From Prevotellaceae bacterium (GTDB taxonomy: Bacteria > Bacteroidota > Bacteroidia > Bacteroidales > Bacteroidaceae), in assembly GCA_015256945.1 (NCBI GenBank), contig JABZLB010000001.1:62001-126000 (forward strand): DNA of 64,000 nt, in the 5' to 3' direction. Below are positions 54,677 to 64,000 of the stretch, piece by piece. A program made the translations under genes and the position numbers. The notes below the pieces were generated by a model that was given only the letters and a program-made list of their open reading frames with translations, was not told where the DNA came from and did not search any database. Each line of letters begins with the position of its first letter. Positions within the stretch are counted from its first letter, which is position 1.

Positions 54677-54718
54677 ACAAAACAGGCACGAAACCAATGC
54701 GGTTCGTGCCTGTTTTGT
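54677..54718 (+). terminator. Intrinsic terminator of the copy 4 module
   Basis: ACAAAACAGGCACGAA and TTCGTGCCTGTTTTGT form a 16-base stem followed by TTTTTG, seven bases after the stop codon. Confidence 0.92.
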
Positions 54719-54750
54719 TTTTGTTTGTGACGTAAAGCGGTATCGAAGGG

Positions 54751-54823
54751 CGTGCCGTTTGCTGTGGTTTGTAAGGTTTCCTTATATTGCCGTGCGTGCC
54801 GTTTGCTGTGGTTTGTAGGGTTT
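54751..54823. repeat. 29-base direct repeat, two copies
   Basis: CGTGCCGTTTGCTGTGG...GTTT occurs at 54751-54779 and 54795-54823 with one difference, 44 bases apart. The rest of the gap to 55251 holds no gene. Confidence 0.6.
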
Positions 54824-54967
54824 GCCGTTGTCATACGGGCTGCAAGGCAACATCGGCATAAGCCGTTTGCCGCGTGTATAATATAAAAACAGGCTGTACA
54901 CGAGCCTGGCATTTATGGTACACAACAACCGTGTGCCGCGTGTAAAATACAGCAACGGGAGGTATGG

Positions 54968-55014
54968 AAAAGGCTCTCCAAAAGTGGATGCTTATACTTT
55001 TGGAGAGCCTTTTT
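54968..55014. terminator. Strong bidirectional terminator
   Basis: AAAAGGCTCTCCAAAAG and CTTTTGGAGAGCCTTTTT form a perfect 17-base stem with T runs on either strand. The gene it serves on plus is unclear. On minus it lies 240 bases beyond YbjQ. Confidence 0.85.
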
Positions 55015-55251
55015 ATTTTCAATGCGTCGGTAAACGGGCAAAAGGTGTGCGAAAAAACAAAAAAATGGGGGCGGGTGGATTGTAGGCTTTATCCCCCGCC
55101 CCGCATGCCACTACACGGCTTAAGCATGTGCTTTCAGCTTCTCGTGGCTCTTCTTACCATATGAAATACAGACCTAATGCCCATTAATTAGAGTTGTTAT
55201 ATTTTTCTCATGGGGCAACTTCACAGCTACCGTTCAGCCATGAGTCTGTTT

Positions 55252-55572
55252 TTATTCAATAACCACGGCGGTACCGCTCACTACTACCATGAGCATTGAG
55301 CCGCGCGCGCCAACGGTTTCATAGTCGATGTCGAGCCCTACAATGGCATTTGCACCAACGGCTTTGGCGGCTTCCATCAGCTCGGCCATAGCCGTTTGCT
55401 TGCCTTCGCGTAAAACTTTTTCGTAGCTTTTGACGCGACCGCCGAAAGTATCACGCAGATTTGCAAAGAAATCTTTAAATACATTGGCTCCGATAATGGC
55501 TTCGGCCGTTACAATTTGTTTGTACTCAAGAATGGGGTGACCCTCAATAGTGGGTGTTGTTGTTAGAACCAT
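55252..55572 (-). CDS. YbjQ-family (UPF0145) protein
   Basis: This 106-residue YbjQ-family protein begins MVLTTTPTIEGHPILEYKQIV and contains VTAEAIIGANVFKDFFANLRDTFGGR, SYEKVLREGKQTAMAELMEAAKAVGANAIVGLDIDYE and the closing SMLMVVVSGTAVVI. The family forms pentamers and has been proposed to bind metal, but its role is not established. On minus, TACTTTTG (55695-55688) could be its -7 element. Confidence 0.95.
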   Translation of the reverse strand: MVLTTTPTIEGHPILEYKQIVTAEAIIGANVFKDFFANLRDTFGGRVKSYEKVLREGKQTAMAELMEAAKAVGANAIVGLDIDYETVGARGSMLMVVVSGTAVVIE

Positions 55573-55921
55573 AAGTAAAGGTTTTTAAAGTTTGACGATG
55601 CCCCCGCGGGGTGAATTCAGACGGTTTGGGCAACGGTTTGCATACAATGCGTATGTCTTTTCCACGCCCTTGCGTCGTTCTCATGGGCAAAAGTAATAAA
55701 TTATTACTTATGTTGATACTTTTCAGGCCATTTTTTTATACAAAAAGCAAACAAATAGTCAGAAATGATGGTTTTATGATAGTTTTTTGCATTCATATGG
55801 AAAGTTTCTCAATCTCCGCGTACCTATTTAGTATGAAAAGTCTTACTTTTGCATATTGGAATATTCTGTATTCGATAATATTACGGAGCTATTTTTGAAA
55901 TTGTCAAGTTAAAACATCCGA
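55573..55921. other. Divergent promoter region of YbjQ and the metalloprotease
   Basis: On plus, TACTTTTG at 55844-55851 is a plausible -7 element for the metalloprotease with a 65-base leader. On minus, TACTTTTG at 55695-55688 faces YbjQ. Neither has a clear TTTG at the -33 place. Confidence 0.4.
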
Positions 55922-58495
55922 ATGAAGAAACTTTTACTCGTTATTTTAGCCTCTGCCATGGTGGCACCCGTGCCGGCAACGGCCAGAAAGAAAAAGACCG
56001 CAAAGGGCGTTGACACCACGCTGGTGGCGAAATTGAAAACCGATGACTGGACACGCACGCTGAAAGGAGCGCGCCGTATGGACGGCTTGTTTCCCGTTTA
56101 TCTGAACCAGAAGGACGGCAAGCTGTATTTTGAGCTGGACGAACAGGCGTTGAAACACCCGTATATTTTGTCGAACCGCATTGCGCAGACGAGCAATACA
56201 CACGATTATGTGGCCGGCCAGATGGTTGACCGCCCCCAGCTTGTGCGCTTCAGCCGCGACAGTGTAAAGGTTATGCTGCACCTGGTTCAGCAGGGAAACG
56301 TGGTGGGTAAGGACGATCCCATAGCGGCATCGTTTCGTACCAACTTTGCCGACCCGGTGCTGAAGGGGTTTAAGATTGCCGCGCAGCGGGGCGGACGTGT
56401 GCTGATTGACGTAACCTCTTTCTTTGGAAGCAACGAAAAAAGCCTCAGTCCCATCAAGCCTGATAATCCGCTTTCGGTACTCTTCGGAGGCTCGAAGGGG
56501 CTGAAGGGCAGTTATCAGAGCGACGCATCAGGCATCAGCGAGGTGAAGAATTTCCCGCTGAATATCGAAATAAAAACCCTGCTCACGTTTTCGCTGTCGA
56601 GCAACGACAAGCCCTATTCGGTGGTAATGCACCGCTCTCTTTACCGTGCGCCCGACACATTGATGCGTCCGCGCCTGCACGATAAGCGCGTAGGCTATTT
56701 CTCGACCGACCAGAAGGTGTATAGTTCGCAGGCCGATCGCGTTGACGAAAGGAGCATTATTCATCGCTGGCGCATCGAACCGCGCGACAGTGACCGTCAG
56801 AAATATTTCGCCGGTGAGCTGGTAGAGCCGAAGAAGCCCATCGTTTTCTATGTCGATTCGGCCTTTCCTGAGAAGTGGCGCAGCACGGTAAAGCAGGGCA
56901 TTCTCGACTGGAATGCCGCGTTCGAAGCTGCCGGTTTCAAGAACGTTGTGCAGGTTCGCGACTATCCTAAGAACGATCCGGCGTTCGATCCTGACGATAT
57001 GCGTTACAGCTGTGTGAAATATGCCGTTACCGAAACCGCCAATGCCATGGGACCAAGCTATGTGGATCCGCGCACGGGTGAGATACTGACGGCCGACGTT
57101 ATCTGGTATCACAACGTCATCAGCCTGCTGCATAACTGGAGGTTTGTGCAAACGGGGGCCGTTGACTACCGCACGCACAAGAAAACATTTGACGACGAGG
57201 TGATGAAGGAATCGATGCGATATGTCACTTCTCACGAAATAGGGCACACGCTTGGACTGATGCATAACATGGGTGCCAGCTTTGCATTTCCCGTGGACAG
57301 CCTGCGCAGCCCGTCGTTTACACAGAAGTATGGCACCACGCCCAGCATTATGGACTATGCCCGTAACAACTTTATTGCCCAGCCCGGAGATATGGAACGC
57401 GGCGTGAAACTGACGCCGCCCGTATTGGGTGTTGAGGATATTAACGCCATCAAATGGGGTTACCGGCTCATAAAGGGAGCGCAGACAATGGACGACGAAA
57501 AGCCTGTTCTGGCTCGGTGGATACAGGAAAAGGCCGGTGATGCGATGTACGAGTTCGGACCGCAGCAGGTAATGGGAACGGTAGATGTAAGTGCACAGAC
57601 CGAGGATTTGGGCAACGACCACGTGAAAGCCGGCAATTATGCCATCGCAAACCTGAAGATTATCATGCGCAACCTGGAGAAATGGACGGCCGAACGTGGT
57701 GCCGACTATTCGTATATGCAGGATATGTACAAGAGCCTCGTGTCGCAGTATGCCCGCCATCTGGGCCATGTGCTGCCGTATATTGGCGGTGTAAGATACC
57801 ACGAAGTGCGCCAGGGCGACACTTTCCCGGCCGTAGAATATGTGGATAAAGCCGGTATGCGCCGTGCCATGACATGGTTGGTGGCACAGGCCCGCAGCTA
57901 TAAATCGTGGCTTTGCCCGCAGAAACTGCTCATGAAATTTGACCGCGCCGACGAAATTCGCACCAATTTTGAGAACACAGTAGTGAGCGGTTTGTTCGCT
58001 TCGACGCGCCTTCAGCGCATTGACGACGGCCATAAGCTCAATGCACAGCGCAATTACAGTGTGACAAATTATGTTGACGATGCCTTCAACGAGGTGTTTA
58101 AGCCCACGATACAAGGTCGTTCACTGACCGACGCCGACCTGAAACTGGCCAGCGAAGCCGTAGCCCTTTTTGCGCGTGCCAGCGGTATTCAGGCCGACGG
58201 TACAAAGGCATCGCTCGTGAAACTGGCCGATAACGGTTACACCTATTATAATAATAGCACCGACATGGAGCAGCGCGACCTGCTGCCCTGCGAGTATACC
58301 GACCCCCAAACAAGCTTTGTTCGTATCAACTACGGCCTGCCGTCGTTGCCCGACGAGGTTTACAAACCCCTGATGTTGCGTCAGCTTCGCCGCGCCCTCA
58401 GCCTGTTCACGGCTAAACGTGCCACTGGCAATGCTGCCACAAAAGCTTTCTACGAATACCAGATTTTGACGATTAACAAGTTGCTCAAAAAGTAA
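55922..58495 (+). CDS. Exported zinc-dependent metalloprotease (DUF5117/DUF4953 type)
   Basis: This 857-residue protein has a signal peptide (LLLVILASAMVAPVPATA), a DUF5118/DUF5117-like N-terminal half (GLFPVYLNQKDGKLYFEL, LSNRIAQTSNTHDYVAGQM) and the catalytic half with VTSHEIGHTLGLMHNMGAS (zinc ligands His in HExxHxxGxxHN, about residues 437-448). The C-terminal part has the MRRAMTWL and PCEYTDPQTSFVRINYGLPSLPDEVYKPLMLRQL segments typical of the group. Periplasmic or outer-membrane protease of unknown substrate. Single gene. GTAAAAA repeats follow its stop. Confidence 0.93.
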   Translation: MKKLLLVILASAMVAPVPATARKKKTAKGVDTTLVAKLKTDDWTRTLKGARRMDGLFPVYLNQKDGKLYFELDEQALKHPYILSNRIAQTSNTHDYVAGQMVDRPQLVRFSRDSVKVMLHLVQQGNVVGKDDPIAASFRTNFADPVLKGFKIAAQRGGRVLIDVTSFFGSNEKSLSPIKPDNPLSVLFGGSKGLKGSYQSDASGISEVKNFPLNIEIKTLLTFSLSSNDKPYSVVMHRSLYRAPDTLMRPRLHDKRVGYFSTDQKVYSSQADRVDERSIIHRWRIEPRDSDRQKYFAGELVEPKKPIVFYVDSAFPEKWRSTVKQGILDWNAAFEAAGFKNVVQVRDYPKNDPAFDPDDMRYSCVKYAVTETANAMGPSYVDPRTGEILTADVIWYHNVISLLHNWRFVQTGAVDYRTHKKTFDDEVMKESMRYVTSHEIGHTLGLMHNMGASFAFPVDSLRSPSFTQKYGTTPSIMDYARNNFIAQPGDMERGVKLTPPVLGVEDINAIKWGYRLIKGAQTMDDEKPVLARWIQEKAGDAMYEFGPQQVMGTVDVSAQTEDLGNDHVKAGNYAIANLKIIMRNLEKWTAERGADYSYMQDMYKSLVSQYARHLGHVLPYIGGVRYHEVRQGDTFPAVEYVDKAGMRRAMTWLVAQARSYKSWLCPQKLLMKFDRADEIRTNFENTVVSGLFASTRLQRIDDGHKLNAQRNYSVTNYVDDAFNEVFKPTIQGRSLTDADLKLASEAVALFARASGIQADGTKASLVKLADNGYTYYNNSTDMEQRDLLPCEYTDPQTSFVRINYGLPSLPDEVYKPLMLRQLRRALSLFTAKRATGNAATKAFYEYQILTINKLLKK

Positions 58496-58502
58496 AGGGG
58501 AA

Positions 58503-58640
58503 GCGTTTAAAATTAAAAAAGTAAAAAATTAAAAAAGTAAAAAGCTGTGCAGAGGGGTAAAAAAGTAAAAAATTAAAAAAGTAAAAGGCTGTGCAGAGGG
58601 GTAAAAAAGTAAGAAATAAAAAAAGTAAAAGGCTGTTCCT
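58503..58640. repeat. AT-rich GTAAAAA repeat tract after the metalloprotease
   Basis: AAATTAAAAAAGTAAAA modules alternate with the spacer GCTGTGCAGAGGGG (two to three copies), which is also found inverted at about 15690. More degenerate A-rich sequence continues to about 58760. Confidence 0.7.
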
Positions 58641-58808
58641 GAAATATAAAAAATGAAAGGAATAGGGAATTAAAGTAGCTTGCGCAAAGGCAAAAGCAAT
58701 TGGAAATAAAGTAATAACTAAAATAGAAAATGTAAAAGTGTAAAAAGATAAACAGAGAGAAGGGGTTGCGAGTTTTCTTGAAACGACGGTAGCCTGGCGA
58801 ATTTTTAA

Positions 58809-58840
58809 TTTGAGATGATTGCAGTAGTCGAGTAGTTTTG
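58809..58840 (+). promoter_or_regulatory. Predicted promoter of the third SusCD operon
   Basis: TTTG (58809-58812), 20 bases, TAGTTTTG (58833-58840). Full consensus. The leader of about 175 bases includes the T-rich tract 58977-59012. Confidence 0.7.
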
Positions 58841-58976
58841 TACCGGTAATTACATCAATCGGTTATGCGATTAAAATTATGTTGTACAAATAATGCAGAC
58901 AGAAGATAATCTTTTCCGCCCGGCTTCCAATCTGTCTTAAAGTTCAATATCAGCATAGAACAGCGCGTGCAGCCCT

Positions 58977-59012
58977 TTTTACTTTTATACCTTTTTACTT
59001 TTTTACTTTTAC
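58977..59012. repeat. T-rich repeat tract before the third SusC
   Basis: CTTTTTACTTTTATACC-type modules, the opposite orientation of the tract at 58503-58640. The two tracts flank the promoter region. Confidence 0.5.
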
Positions 59013-59022
59013 GTGAGCATTT

Positions 59023-62000
59023 ATGCGGACAAGAATCATTTCACTGTGTCTGGCCCTTGGCATCGCGGCCACATCATGGGCACAAAAGCAAACCGTAACA
59101 GGTAGCGTAGTAGATGCCGACGGCGAGCCCGTAATAGGAGCCGTAGTAAAAACCCAGGACGGGAAGGTAGCAGGCGTAACCGATGTCAACGGCACCTTTA
59201 CGCTTTCGGTTCCCCAGGGTAAAACCACCCTCGTTATATCGAGCGTGGGCCTGAAAACACAAATGGTGAGCGTAACGGCAGGCAAGCCTCTGAGTGTGAA
59301 AATGGCGAACGACGAGAAGACGCTCGACGAACTGGTGGTGGTTGGATATGGTATTCAGAAGAAGTCGGCCCTGACAGGGTCGATAGAAACCATCAAAGCC
59401 GAAGACCTTACCATGCAGCCAGTGATGAACCTTGACCAGGCATTGACCGGGCAGGTAGCCGGTTTGCAGGTGATGCAAGCCAGTGGCGACCCCAGCACGG
59501 CGCGCGAAGCCAACATCCGTGTGCGCGGTATCAACGATGCTCCGCTGCTGGTTATCGACGGCGTTCCACGCTTCGGCACTACCACGTCCGACGGTGAGAT
59601 GCGCCTCTCCGACCTGAATCCTGACGACATCGAGAGTGTAACCATTCTCAAAGACGCTGCCGCAGCTGCCGTTTATGGCGCAAGAGCCGCAAACGGTGTG
59701 GTGCTGGTGCAGACCAAACGCGCCGGTGGCGACCAGAAAGTACATGTGAACTACCGCGGACAATACAACGTGGAGCAGTCGACACGCAATCCGGAATTCC
59801 TCGGCGCTTACGATTTTGCCTTACTGCGAAACCGCGCTGTCGACAATACCCCTGGCACGACAATCGCGAAATATACCGATGCACAGCTCGAGGAAATCAA
59901 GAACCATACCGCACCCAATGTGTATGGCGACGAAGACTATATGGCTTATCTCGACAAGACAGGCTACTCTACAACCCACAGCGTTTCGGTGACAGGCGGC
60001 AACCAGTTCGTGCGTTACTATCTGTCAACAGGCCTTGCTGATGCCAAGGGTATTTACACAGGCATAGGCCGTAACCGTTTAACGTACAGTGCAAAACTGG
60101 ATGCAACACTGGCAAAGGGCCTTGTATTGTCGTTCTCGGAGGAAGGAACGCGCACGCGTTCAAAGAACAGCAGCTACTCAACGCTTACGGCAGCCTATTC
60201 GTATTCGCCCCTTCAGGTATACCGGTTCAGCAACGGCGACCTGGCAAGTATTAACGGAGGCAACCCCCTTATCAACATCTACGGTCTGGGAGGATATATC
60301 AAAAGCACCAGCAAGATGAACACCATGACGGTGAACCTGCGATGGGATGTGCCATGGGTAAAAGGCCTCTCGGCTTATATTCGCGGCACCTTCGACGACA
60401 ATCACCGCATTGAAAGCACCTTCAGCCGCCCCGTAACGCTGTATACCTACGACGCAACGGCCAACAGCTACGCCACCGACCCCAACACAGTATATCCTAC
60501 TGCCAAGGTATCGCTGCGCCAGGCCGATACCTTCTTCGACAGTCAGCTCTACGAAATGGGAGCTAATTTCCTGCGCACATTTGCACAGAAACACGACGTT
60601 GAGGGCACACTCGTGGCCAATTACCAGCGTACACACAACCAGTATATGAACGGAACCAACCAGGATAAGGGCATCTATCCCGAAACCATGGGTACGGCAC
60701 AGAAGGCCCTTCTCAGCGGCAACGAAATATACAACCAGCGTGCTTCGCTCATCGGAAGGGCGAAATACGGCTACGGTAACAAGTATTTTGCCGAGTTCAG
60801 CTTTCGCGTAGACGGGTCGAATAACTTCATACCGAGCCGGCGATGGGGATTCTTTCCTTCGTTCTCGGCAGCGTGGGCCATGTCAAACGAAGACTGGTTC
60901 CGCCAGTGGAAACAGGGTATTCTCAGCAATGTTAAGCTGCGCGCCTCTACGGGATGGCTCGGCAACGACGGCCTCGTCAACTCGTTTTCTTACCTGAAAA
61001 CGTTCCAGGAGTCGACAAACATGGGTTACAGTCACGGTGGAAACTTCCGTCCGGGCCTTATCCTTACTACGGGCGGATACCCCAATCCGGCCCTGACGTG
61101 GGGACGAACACACGACTGGAACTTCGGACTCGACCTTGGATTCTGGGGCGGTCGCATCAGCGTCACGGGCGAATACTACGTGCGTTACGAAACCGATAAA
61201 ATTACGTCAGCTCCCGATTACATCTATCCGCCGTCGACAGGAGTGGAGGGAAACGTGCCGAGTATTAACTTTGCGAAGCTCAAAGCCTGGGGATGGGACC
61301 TCACAATCAACCACCGTAATACCGTAGGAAAGCTGAAATACAACGTGGGTATCACGCTTTCGAAAACACAAGACAAGTATTTAGACTATGGCGACGAATC
61401 GGCACAGCTGCCCAATTTAAGAAGAAAGGGCCGCAGTTCGCTCGTATGGACCATGTACGAGGCAGCGGGATTGTTCCAGACGCAGGACGAAATCGACAAC
61501 TGTGGAGTAGACCAGGACGGAGCGGGTAACGCTACATTAGCCCCCGGCGACATCAGATACGTTGACCAGAATGGCGACCATCGCATCACGTCTGAAGACC
61601 AGGTGTATGTAAAAAATTCCTCTTATCCCGATATGGACCTGGCTTTTCGTCTGGGCGCATCGTACAAAGGGTTCTTTGTAAACGCCCTCTTCCAGGGCGA
61701 AATGGGATATAAGCAGAATATCATCGAATCGTACACGCTCGACAACGGCACGCTGCAGAAATTCCAGAAATACCATTTAACCGAAACGTGGACGCCTGAT
61801 AACACCGGCGCTCGTTACCCGCGCATCAAGTTTGTAACCAGTAACGACAACAACCGTCGCGCGTCGACGTTCTGGATTCAGAACTGTAACTTCCTGCGTT
61901 TAAAGATGCTGAGCATAGGCTATCAGCTGCCACGCAACATGGTTAAGCACATAGGAGCCACGTCGGCAAGCCTTGCTTTCCAGGCCAGCAACCTGTTTAC

Positions 62001-62091
62001 CATTACCAATCTCGAGGGAATGGACCCCGAATCGCTGCGCGGATACCCCATACAACGGTCGTTTGGCGTAACGCTTAACTTAGGTTTCTGA
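59023..62091 (+). CDS. SusC/RagA-family TonB-dependent transporter
   Basis: This 1022-residue transporter has a signal peptide ending ATSWAQ, a CarboxypepD_reg-like domain (about 24-100), plug with LDELVVVGYGIQKKSALTGSI and NPDDIESVTILKDAAAAAVYG, and a barrel ending SFGVTLNLGF. No STN domain. The SusD partner starts 26 bases downstream. No glycoside hydrolase lies within the window after it, so the substrate is unknown and may be non-glycan. Confidence 0.97.
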   Translation: MRTRIISLCLALGIAATSWAQKQTVTGSVVDADGEPVIGAVVKTQDGKVAGVTDVNGTFTLSVPQGKTTLVISSVGLKTQMVSVTAGKPLSVKMANDEKTLDELVVVGYGIQKKSALTGSIETIKAEDLTMQPVMNLDQALTGQVAGLQVMQASGDPSTAREANIRVRGINDAPLLVIDGVPRFGTTTSDGEMRLSDLNPDDIESVTILKDAAAAAVYGARAANGVVLVQTKRAGGDQKVHVNYRGQYNVEQSTRNPEFLGAYDFALLRNRAVDNTPGTTIAKYTDAQLEEIKNHTAPNVYGDEDYMAYLDKTGYSTTHSVSVTGGNQFVRYYLSTGLADAKGIYTGIGRNRLTYSAKLDATLAKGLVLSFSEEGTRTRSKNSSYSTLTAAYSYSPLQVYRFSNGDLASINGGNPLINIYGLGGYIKSTSKMNTMTVNLRWDVPWVKGLSAYIRGTFDDNHRIESTFSRPVTLYTYDATANSYATDPNTVYPTAKVSLRQADTFFDSQLYEMGANFLRTFAQKHDVEGTLVANYQRTHNQYMNGTNQDKGIYPETMGTAQKALLSGNEIYNQRASLIGRAKYGYGNKYFAEFSFRVDGSNNFIPSRRWGFFPSFSAAWAMSNEDWFRQWKQGILSNVKLRASTGWLGNDGLVNSFSYLKTFQESTNMGYSHGGNFRPGLILTTGGYPNPALTWGRTHDWNFGLDLGFWGGRISVTGEYYVRYETDKITSAPDYIYPPSTGVEGNVPSINFAKLKAWGWDLTINHRNTVGKLKYNVGITLSKTQDKYLDYGDESAQLPNLRRKGRSSLVWTMYEAAGLFQTQDEIDNCGVDQDGAGNATLAPGDIRYVDQNGDHRITSEDQVYVKNSSYPDMDLAFRLGASYKGFFVNALFQGEMGYKQNIIESYTLDNGTLQKFQKYHLTETWTPDNTGARYPRIKFVTSNDNNRRASTFWIQNCNFLRLKMLSIGYQLPRNMVKHIGATSASLAFQASNLFTITNLEGMDPESLRGYPIQRSFGVTLNLGF

Positions 62092-62117
62092 TTCGACAAA
62101 AACAAGAATTTCGCAAT

Positions 62118-63863
62118 ATGAAAAATATAATTTCAAAAGCATTACTGGCTCTGCTGCCCCTCATGATGGCAGCATGCAGCCCAAACAGCCTCTTCGACGA
62201 TACGCCAAACGACAAGATTTCGGACGACAAGACGTGGGAATCGCCCATGCTGCTCGACGAATATGTAAACACATGGTATCGTAACATGAACTACGGCTTT
62301 AAGACATACGTCCCCAGTACGGCCCTGTTCAAGAGCATTTCGCGCTATTATCTGCCCTGGTTTACCGACCAGCTGAGCAACGGTAAAAGCGACTGGTACA
62401 ACGCCGGATACGGTGATATACTGAAGGATAACGAAGAAAGCGTCACACAATGGGCCCGAAACACGTGGACAAGCTGTTATACACAAATACAGTATATTAA
62501 CCTGTTTCTCGAAAACAAGGACAAGGTTCACGATGCTGCACAACGTCAGCGTGTGGAGGGCGAAGCCCACTTTTTCCGTGCCTACTATTATTATATGTTG
62601 TGGCGACGCTTCGGAGGCGTGCTCTTAATTGACCATACCTACGACCCTCTCACCCATGCCGAAAAGTTTCCGCGTGCTTCCTATGAGCAGATGGTGTCGT
62701 TTATCGTGGCCGAAGCCGGCAAGGCCGACAGCCTTTTATCCGTTACAAACGGTGCCTCCGACGTGGGACGCGTGACGCGCGGTGCCGCCATCATGCTCAA
62801 AGCCAAGACGTATCTGTGGGCCTCAAGCCCGGTTTTCCAGAACAAAAGCAAAAGCTATCTTGGCTTTACCGGCGACCAGTCACAAACCATGCTGCAAAAG
62901 GCGCGCGCTGCCTACGACGAGCTGTTTGCCCTTAACCGCTATCAGCTCGTGCCCGTTACGGCTACCACGCAGGACGGCATACGCGACGAATACCGCAAAA
63001 TATTCACTACAAAGAACACCTCCGAATCGATACTGGAGGTGCAGCACTCCGATGACGGCGACTATGCCAATAAGTTTGGCCATACGTTAGACCGCGATGC
63101 GGCTGCCCCTTCTTTCACAGGGACGACAGCTGCATACACTCCTACACAAAACCATGTGGCCGAATACGGCATGCGTGGCGGTGCCGTCTACGACCCTCTG
63201 CATCCTTACGACAACCGCGATTACCGCTTTTATGCCAACGTTCTCTACAACGGCTGCGAATATCGCGGACATATCATGGACATGGCTACGACCGACGGCA
63301 AGGCCGGTGCCGACATAACGCCCTACGGTTCGTCTACAACAGCAGCCGTAACACGCACGGGATACTATCTCGGCAAGTTTGTCGACGCCTCACAATCTAT
63401 TGACGACAACGACACCTATGCGTCGAAACAGAACTATATCATATGGCGTCTGGCCGAGGCTTACCTCGATTATGCCGAAGTGTGCTTCCGCTTAGGCGAC
63501 AACGCTGCCGCCCTCGACATGGTGAACCGCATACGTACACGCGTCCACATGGATGCGCTGTCGGCCCTCACCTGGGACGATATTGTGCGCGAACGCCGCG
63601 TGGAAATGGCCTTCGAAGAAACCATATACTGGGACCAGATGCGCTGGGGAACAGCCGAACAAACCTTCAGTGGTGCCACCAATCCTCTGAAAGGCATCAC
63701 CGTTACTGTGCGTGCAGGCAATACAACCTATCGTACAGTAAACATCAACAGGTTCCCGGCGCGCGTGCGTAAGTTCGAAACCAAGGAGTATTATTTCCCT
63801 ATCCCATGGGCCGAAGTGCGCTATCAGGGCATCGAACAGAACCCAGGCTGGAACGAAGTATAG
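62118..63863 (+). CDS. SusD/RagB-family surface lipoprotein
   Basis: This 581-residue SusD homologue has the lipobox MAAC in LLALLPLMMAACSPNSLFDDTP. Conserved parts are VEGEAHFFRAYYYYMLWRRFGGVLLIDHTYDP, IIWRLAEAYLDYAEVCFRLGDNAAA and IVRERRVEMAFEETIYWDQMRWGTAE, with the terminal QGIEQNPGWNEV. Paired with the SusC 26 bases upstream. The remaining 137 bases of the window after its stop hold nothing I can name. Confidence 0.96.
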   Translation: MKNIISKALLALLPLMMAACSPNSLFDDTPNDKISDDKTWESPMLLDEYVNTWYRNMNYGFKTYVPSTALFKSISRYYLPWFTDQLSNGKSDWYNAGYGDILKDNEESVTQWARNTWTSCYTQIQYINLFLENKDKVHDAAQRQRVEGEAHFFRAYYYYMLWRRFGGVLLIDHTYDPLTHAEKFPRASYEQMVSFIVAEAGKADSLLSVTNGASDVGRVTRGAAIMLKAKTYLWASSPVFQNKSKSYLGFTGDQSQTMLQKARAAYDELFALNRYQLVPVTATTQDGIRDEYRKIFTTKNTSESILEVQHSDDGDYANKFGHTLDRDAAAPSFTGTTAAYTPTQNHVAEYGMRGGAVYDPLHPYDNRDYRFYANVLYNGCEYRGHIMDMATTDGKAGADITPYGSSTTAAVTRTGYYLGKFVDASQSIDDNDTYASKQNYIIWRLAEAYLDYAEVCFRLGDNAAALDMVNRIRTRVHMDALSALTWDDIVRERRVEMAFEETIYWDQMRWGTAEQTFSGATNPLKGITVTVRAGNTTYRTVNINRFPARVRKFETKEYYFPIPWAEVRYQGIEQNPGWNEV

Positions 63864-64000
63864 CCTTTTTACAACGGCATGGCGGCAGTACAGCTGCTGC
63901 ATGCCGCTGACGGGAACGGGCGATGAGGCCGCTTTAGTAAGGCCGTGCCGCTGCTGCCGGTACATGCCGCCGACGTTTTCGCAGGCCCTCAGGGCCGTTG

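Noticed and set aside
56528..58114. 528-codon open frame antisense to the metalloprotease gene
   Set aside because: It is a frame shadow. The plus-strand protein has a signal peptide, zinc motif and family similarity, while the antisense product has none.
1..64000. Insertion sequences, integrases, tRNA or rRNA genes
   Set aside because: I looked for transposase motifs, tyrosine recombinase residues and cloverleaf patterns, especially around the three R-M systems, and found none I could support.

Overview
The window looks like Prevotella-type Bacteroidota DNA. It carries three SusC/SusD pairs, a BspA-like leucine-rich repeat protein, fimbrillin-like lipoproteins with LxxC lipoboxes, and promoters of the Bacteroidota form (TTTG, about 20 bases, TAnnTTTG). 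I recognise no rRNA, tRNA, integrase or transposase.

Left third (1-24.2 kb). Two glycan-utilisation clusters run on the minus strand. The first reads GH13 - GH97 - [EcoRV-like restriction-modification pair] - SusC - SusD - lipoprotein, the same order as susA-B-C-D in the Bacteroides starch operon but with an R-M pair between susB and susC. The second reads SusC (with STN domain) - SusD - GH43 - BspA-like protein and suggests arabinan use. A Kup potassium transporter sits between them on the plus strand.

Middle (24-41 kb). A long repeat-rich gap is followed by an AT-rich R-M island (gamma-class methyltransferase convergent with a probable nuclease), a candidate structured small RNA, two peptide-plus-fimbrillin-like-lipoprotein modules, and a three-gene RND efflux operon.

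Replication/partition region (41.2-45.3 kb). This holds a DUF3408-like protein and ParA on the minus strand, an extremely AT-rich segment, a purine-rich tract, about eight iterons (core GCGACAAATAGGGAA, mostly 21-22 bases apart), and a second array of TTACGATGTAATC units at an almost perfect 22-base pitch. A sister of that second array lies at 8240-8362. I read the region as the origin/centromere of a secondary replicon. No Rep gene is visible in the window.

Right third (45.5-64 kb). Two paralogous peptide/lipoprotein modules flank a third R-M system (YhdJ-like methyltransferase, predicted ATGCAT) and a BaiN/HI0933-type flavoprotein. A YbjQ protein, a large zinc metalloprotease and a third SusC/SusD pair follow. 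Genes right of the origin run mostly on plus, and many left of it on minus.

Intergenic DNA carries at least four dispersed repeat families: A/T-rich GTAAAAA modules, GTTC...GAAC hairpins, GC-rich CGGCCGTC elements and the 22-base arrays. The items I would follow first are the 22-base arrays with ParA, the four peptide/lipoprotein modules (two of which keep an identical 20-residue core despite 12 synonymous changes), and the candidate small RNA at 29.3-29.5 kb.
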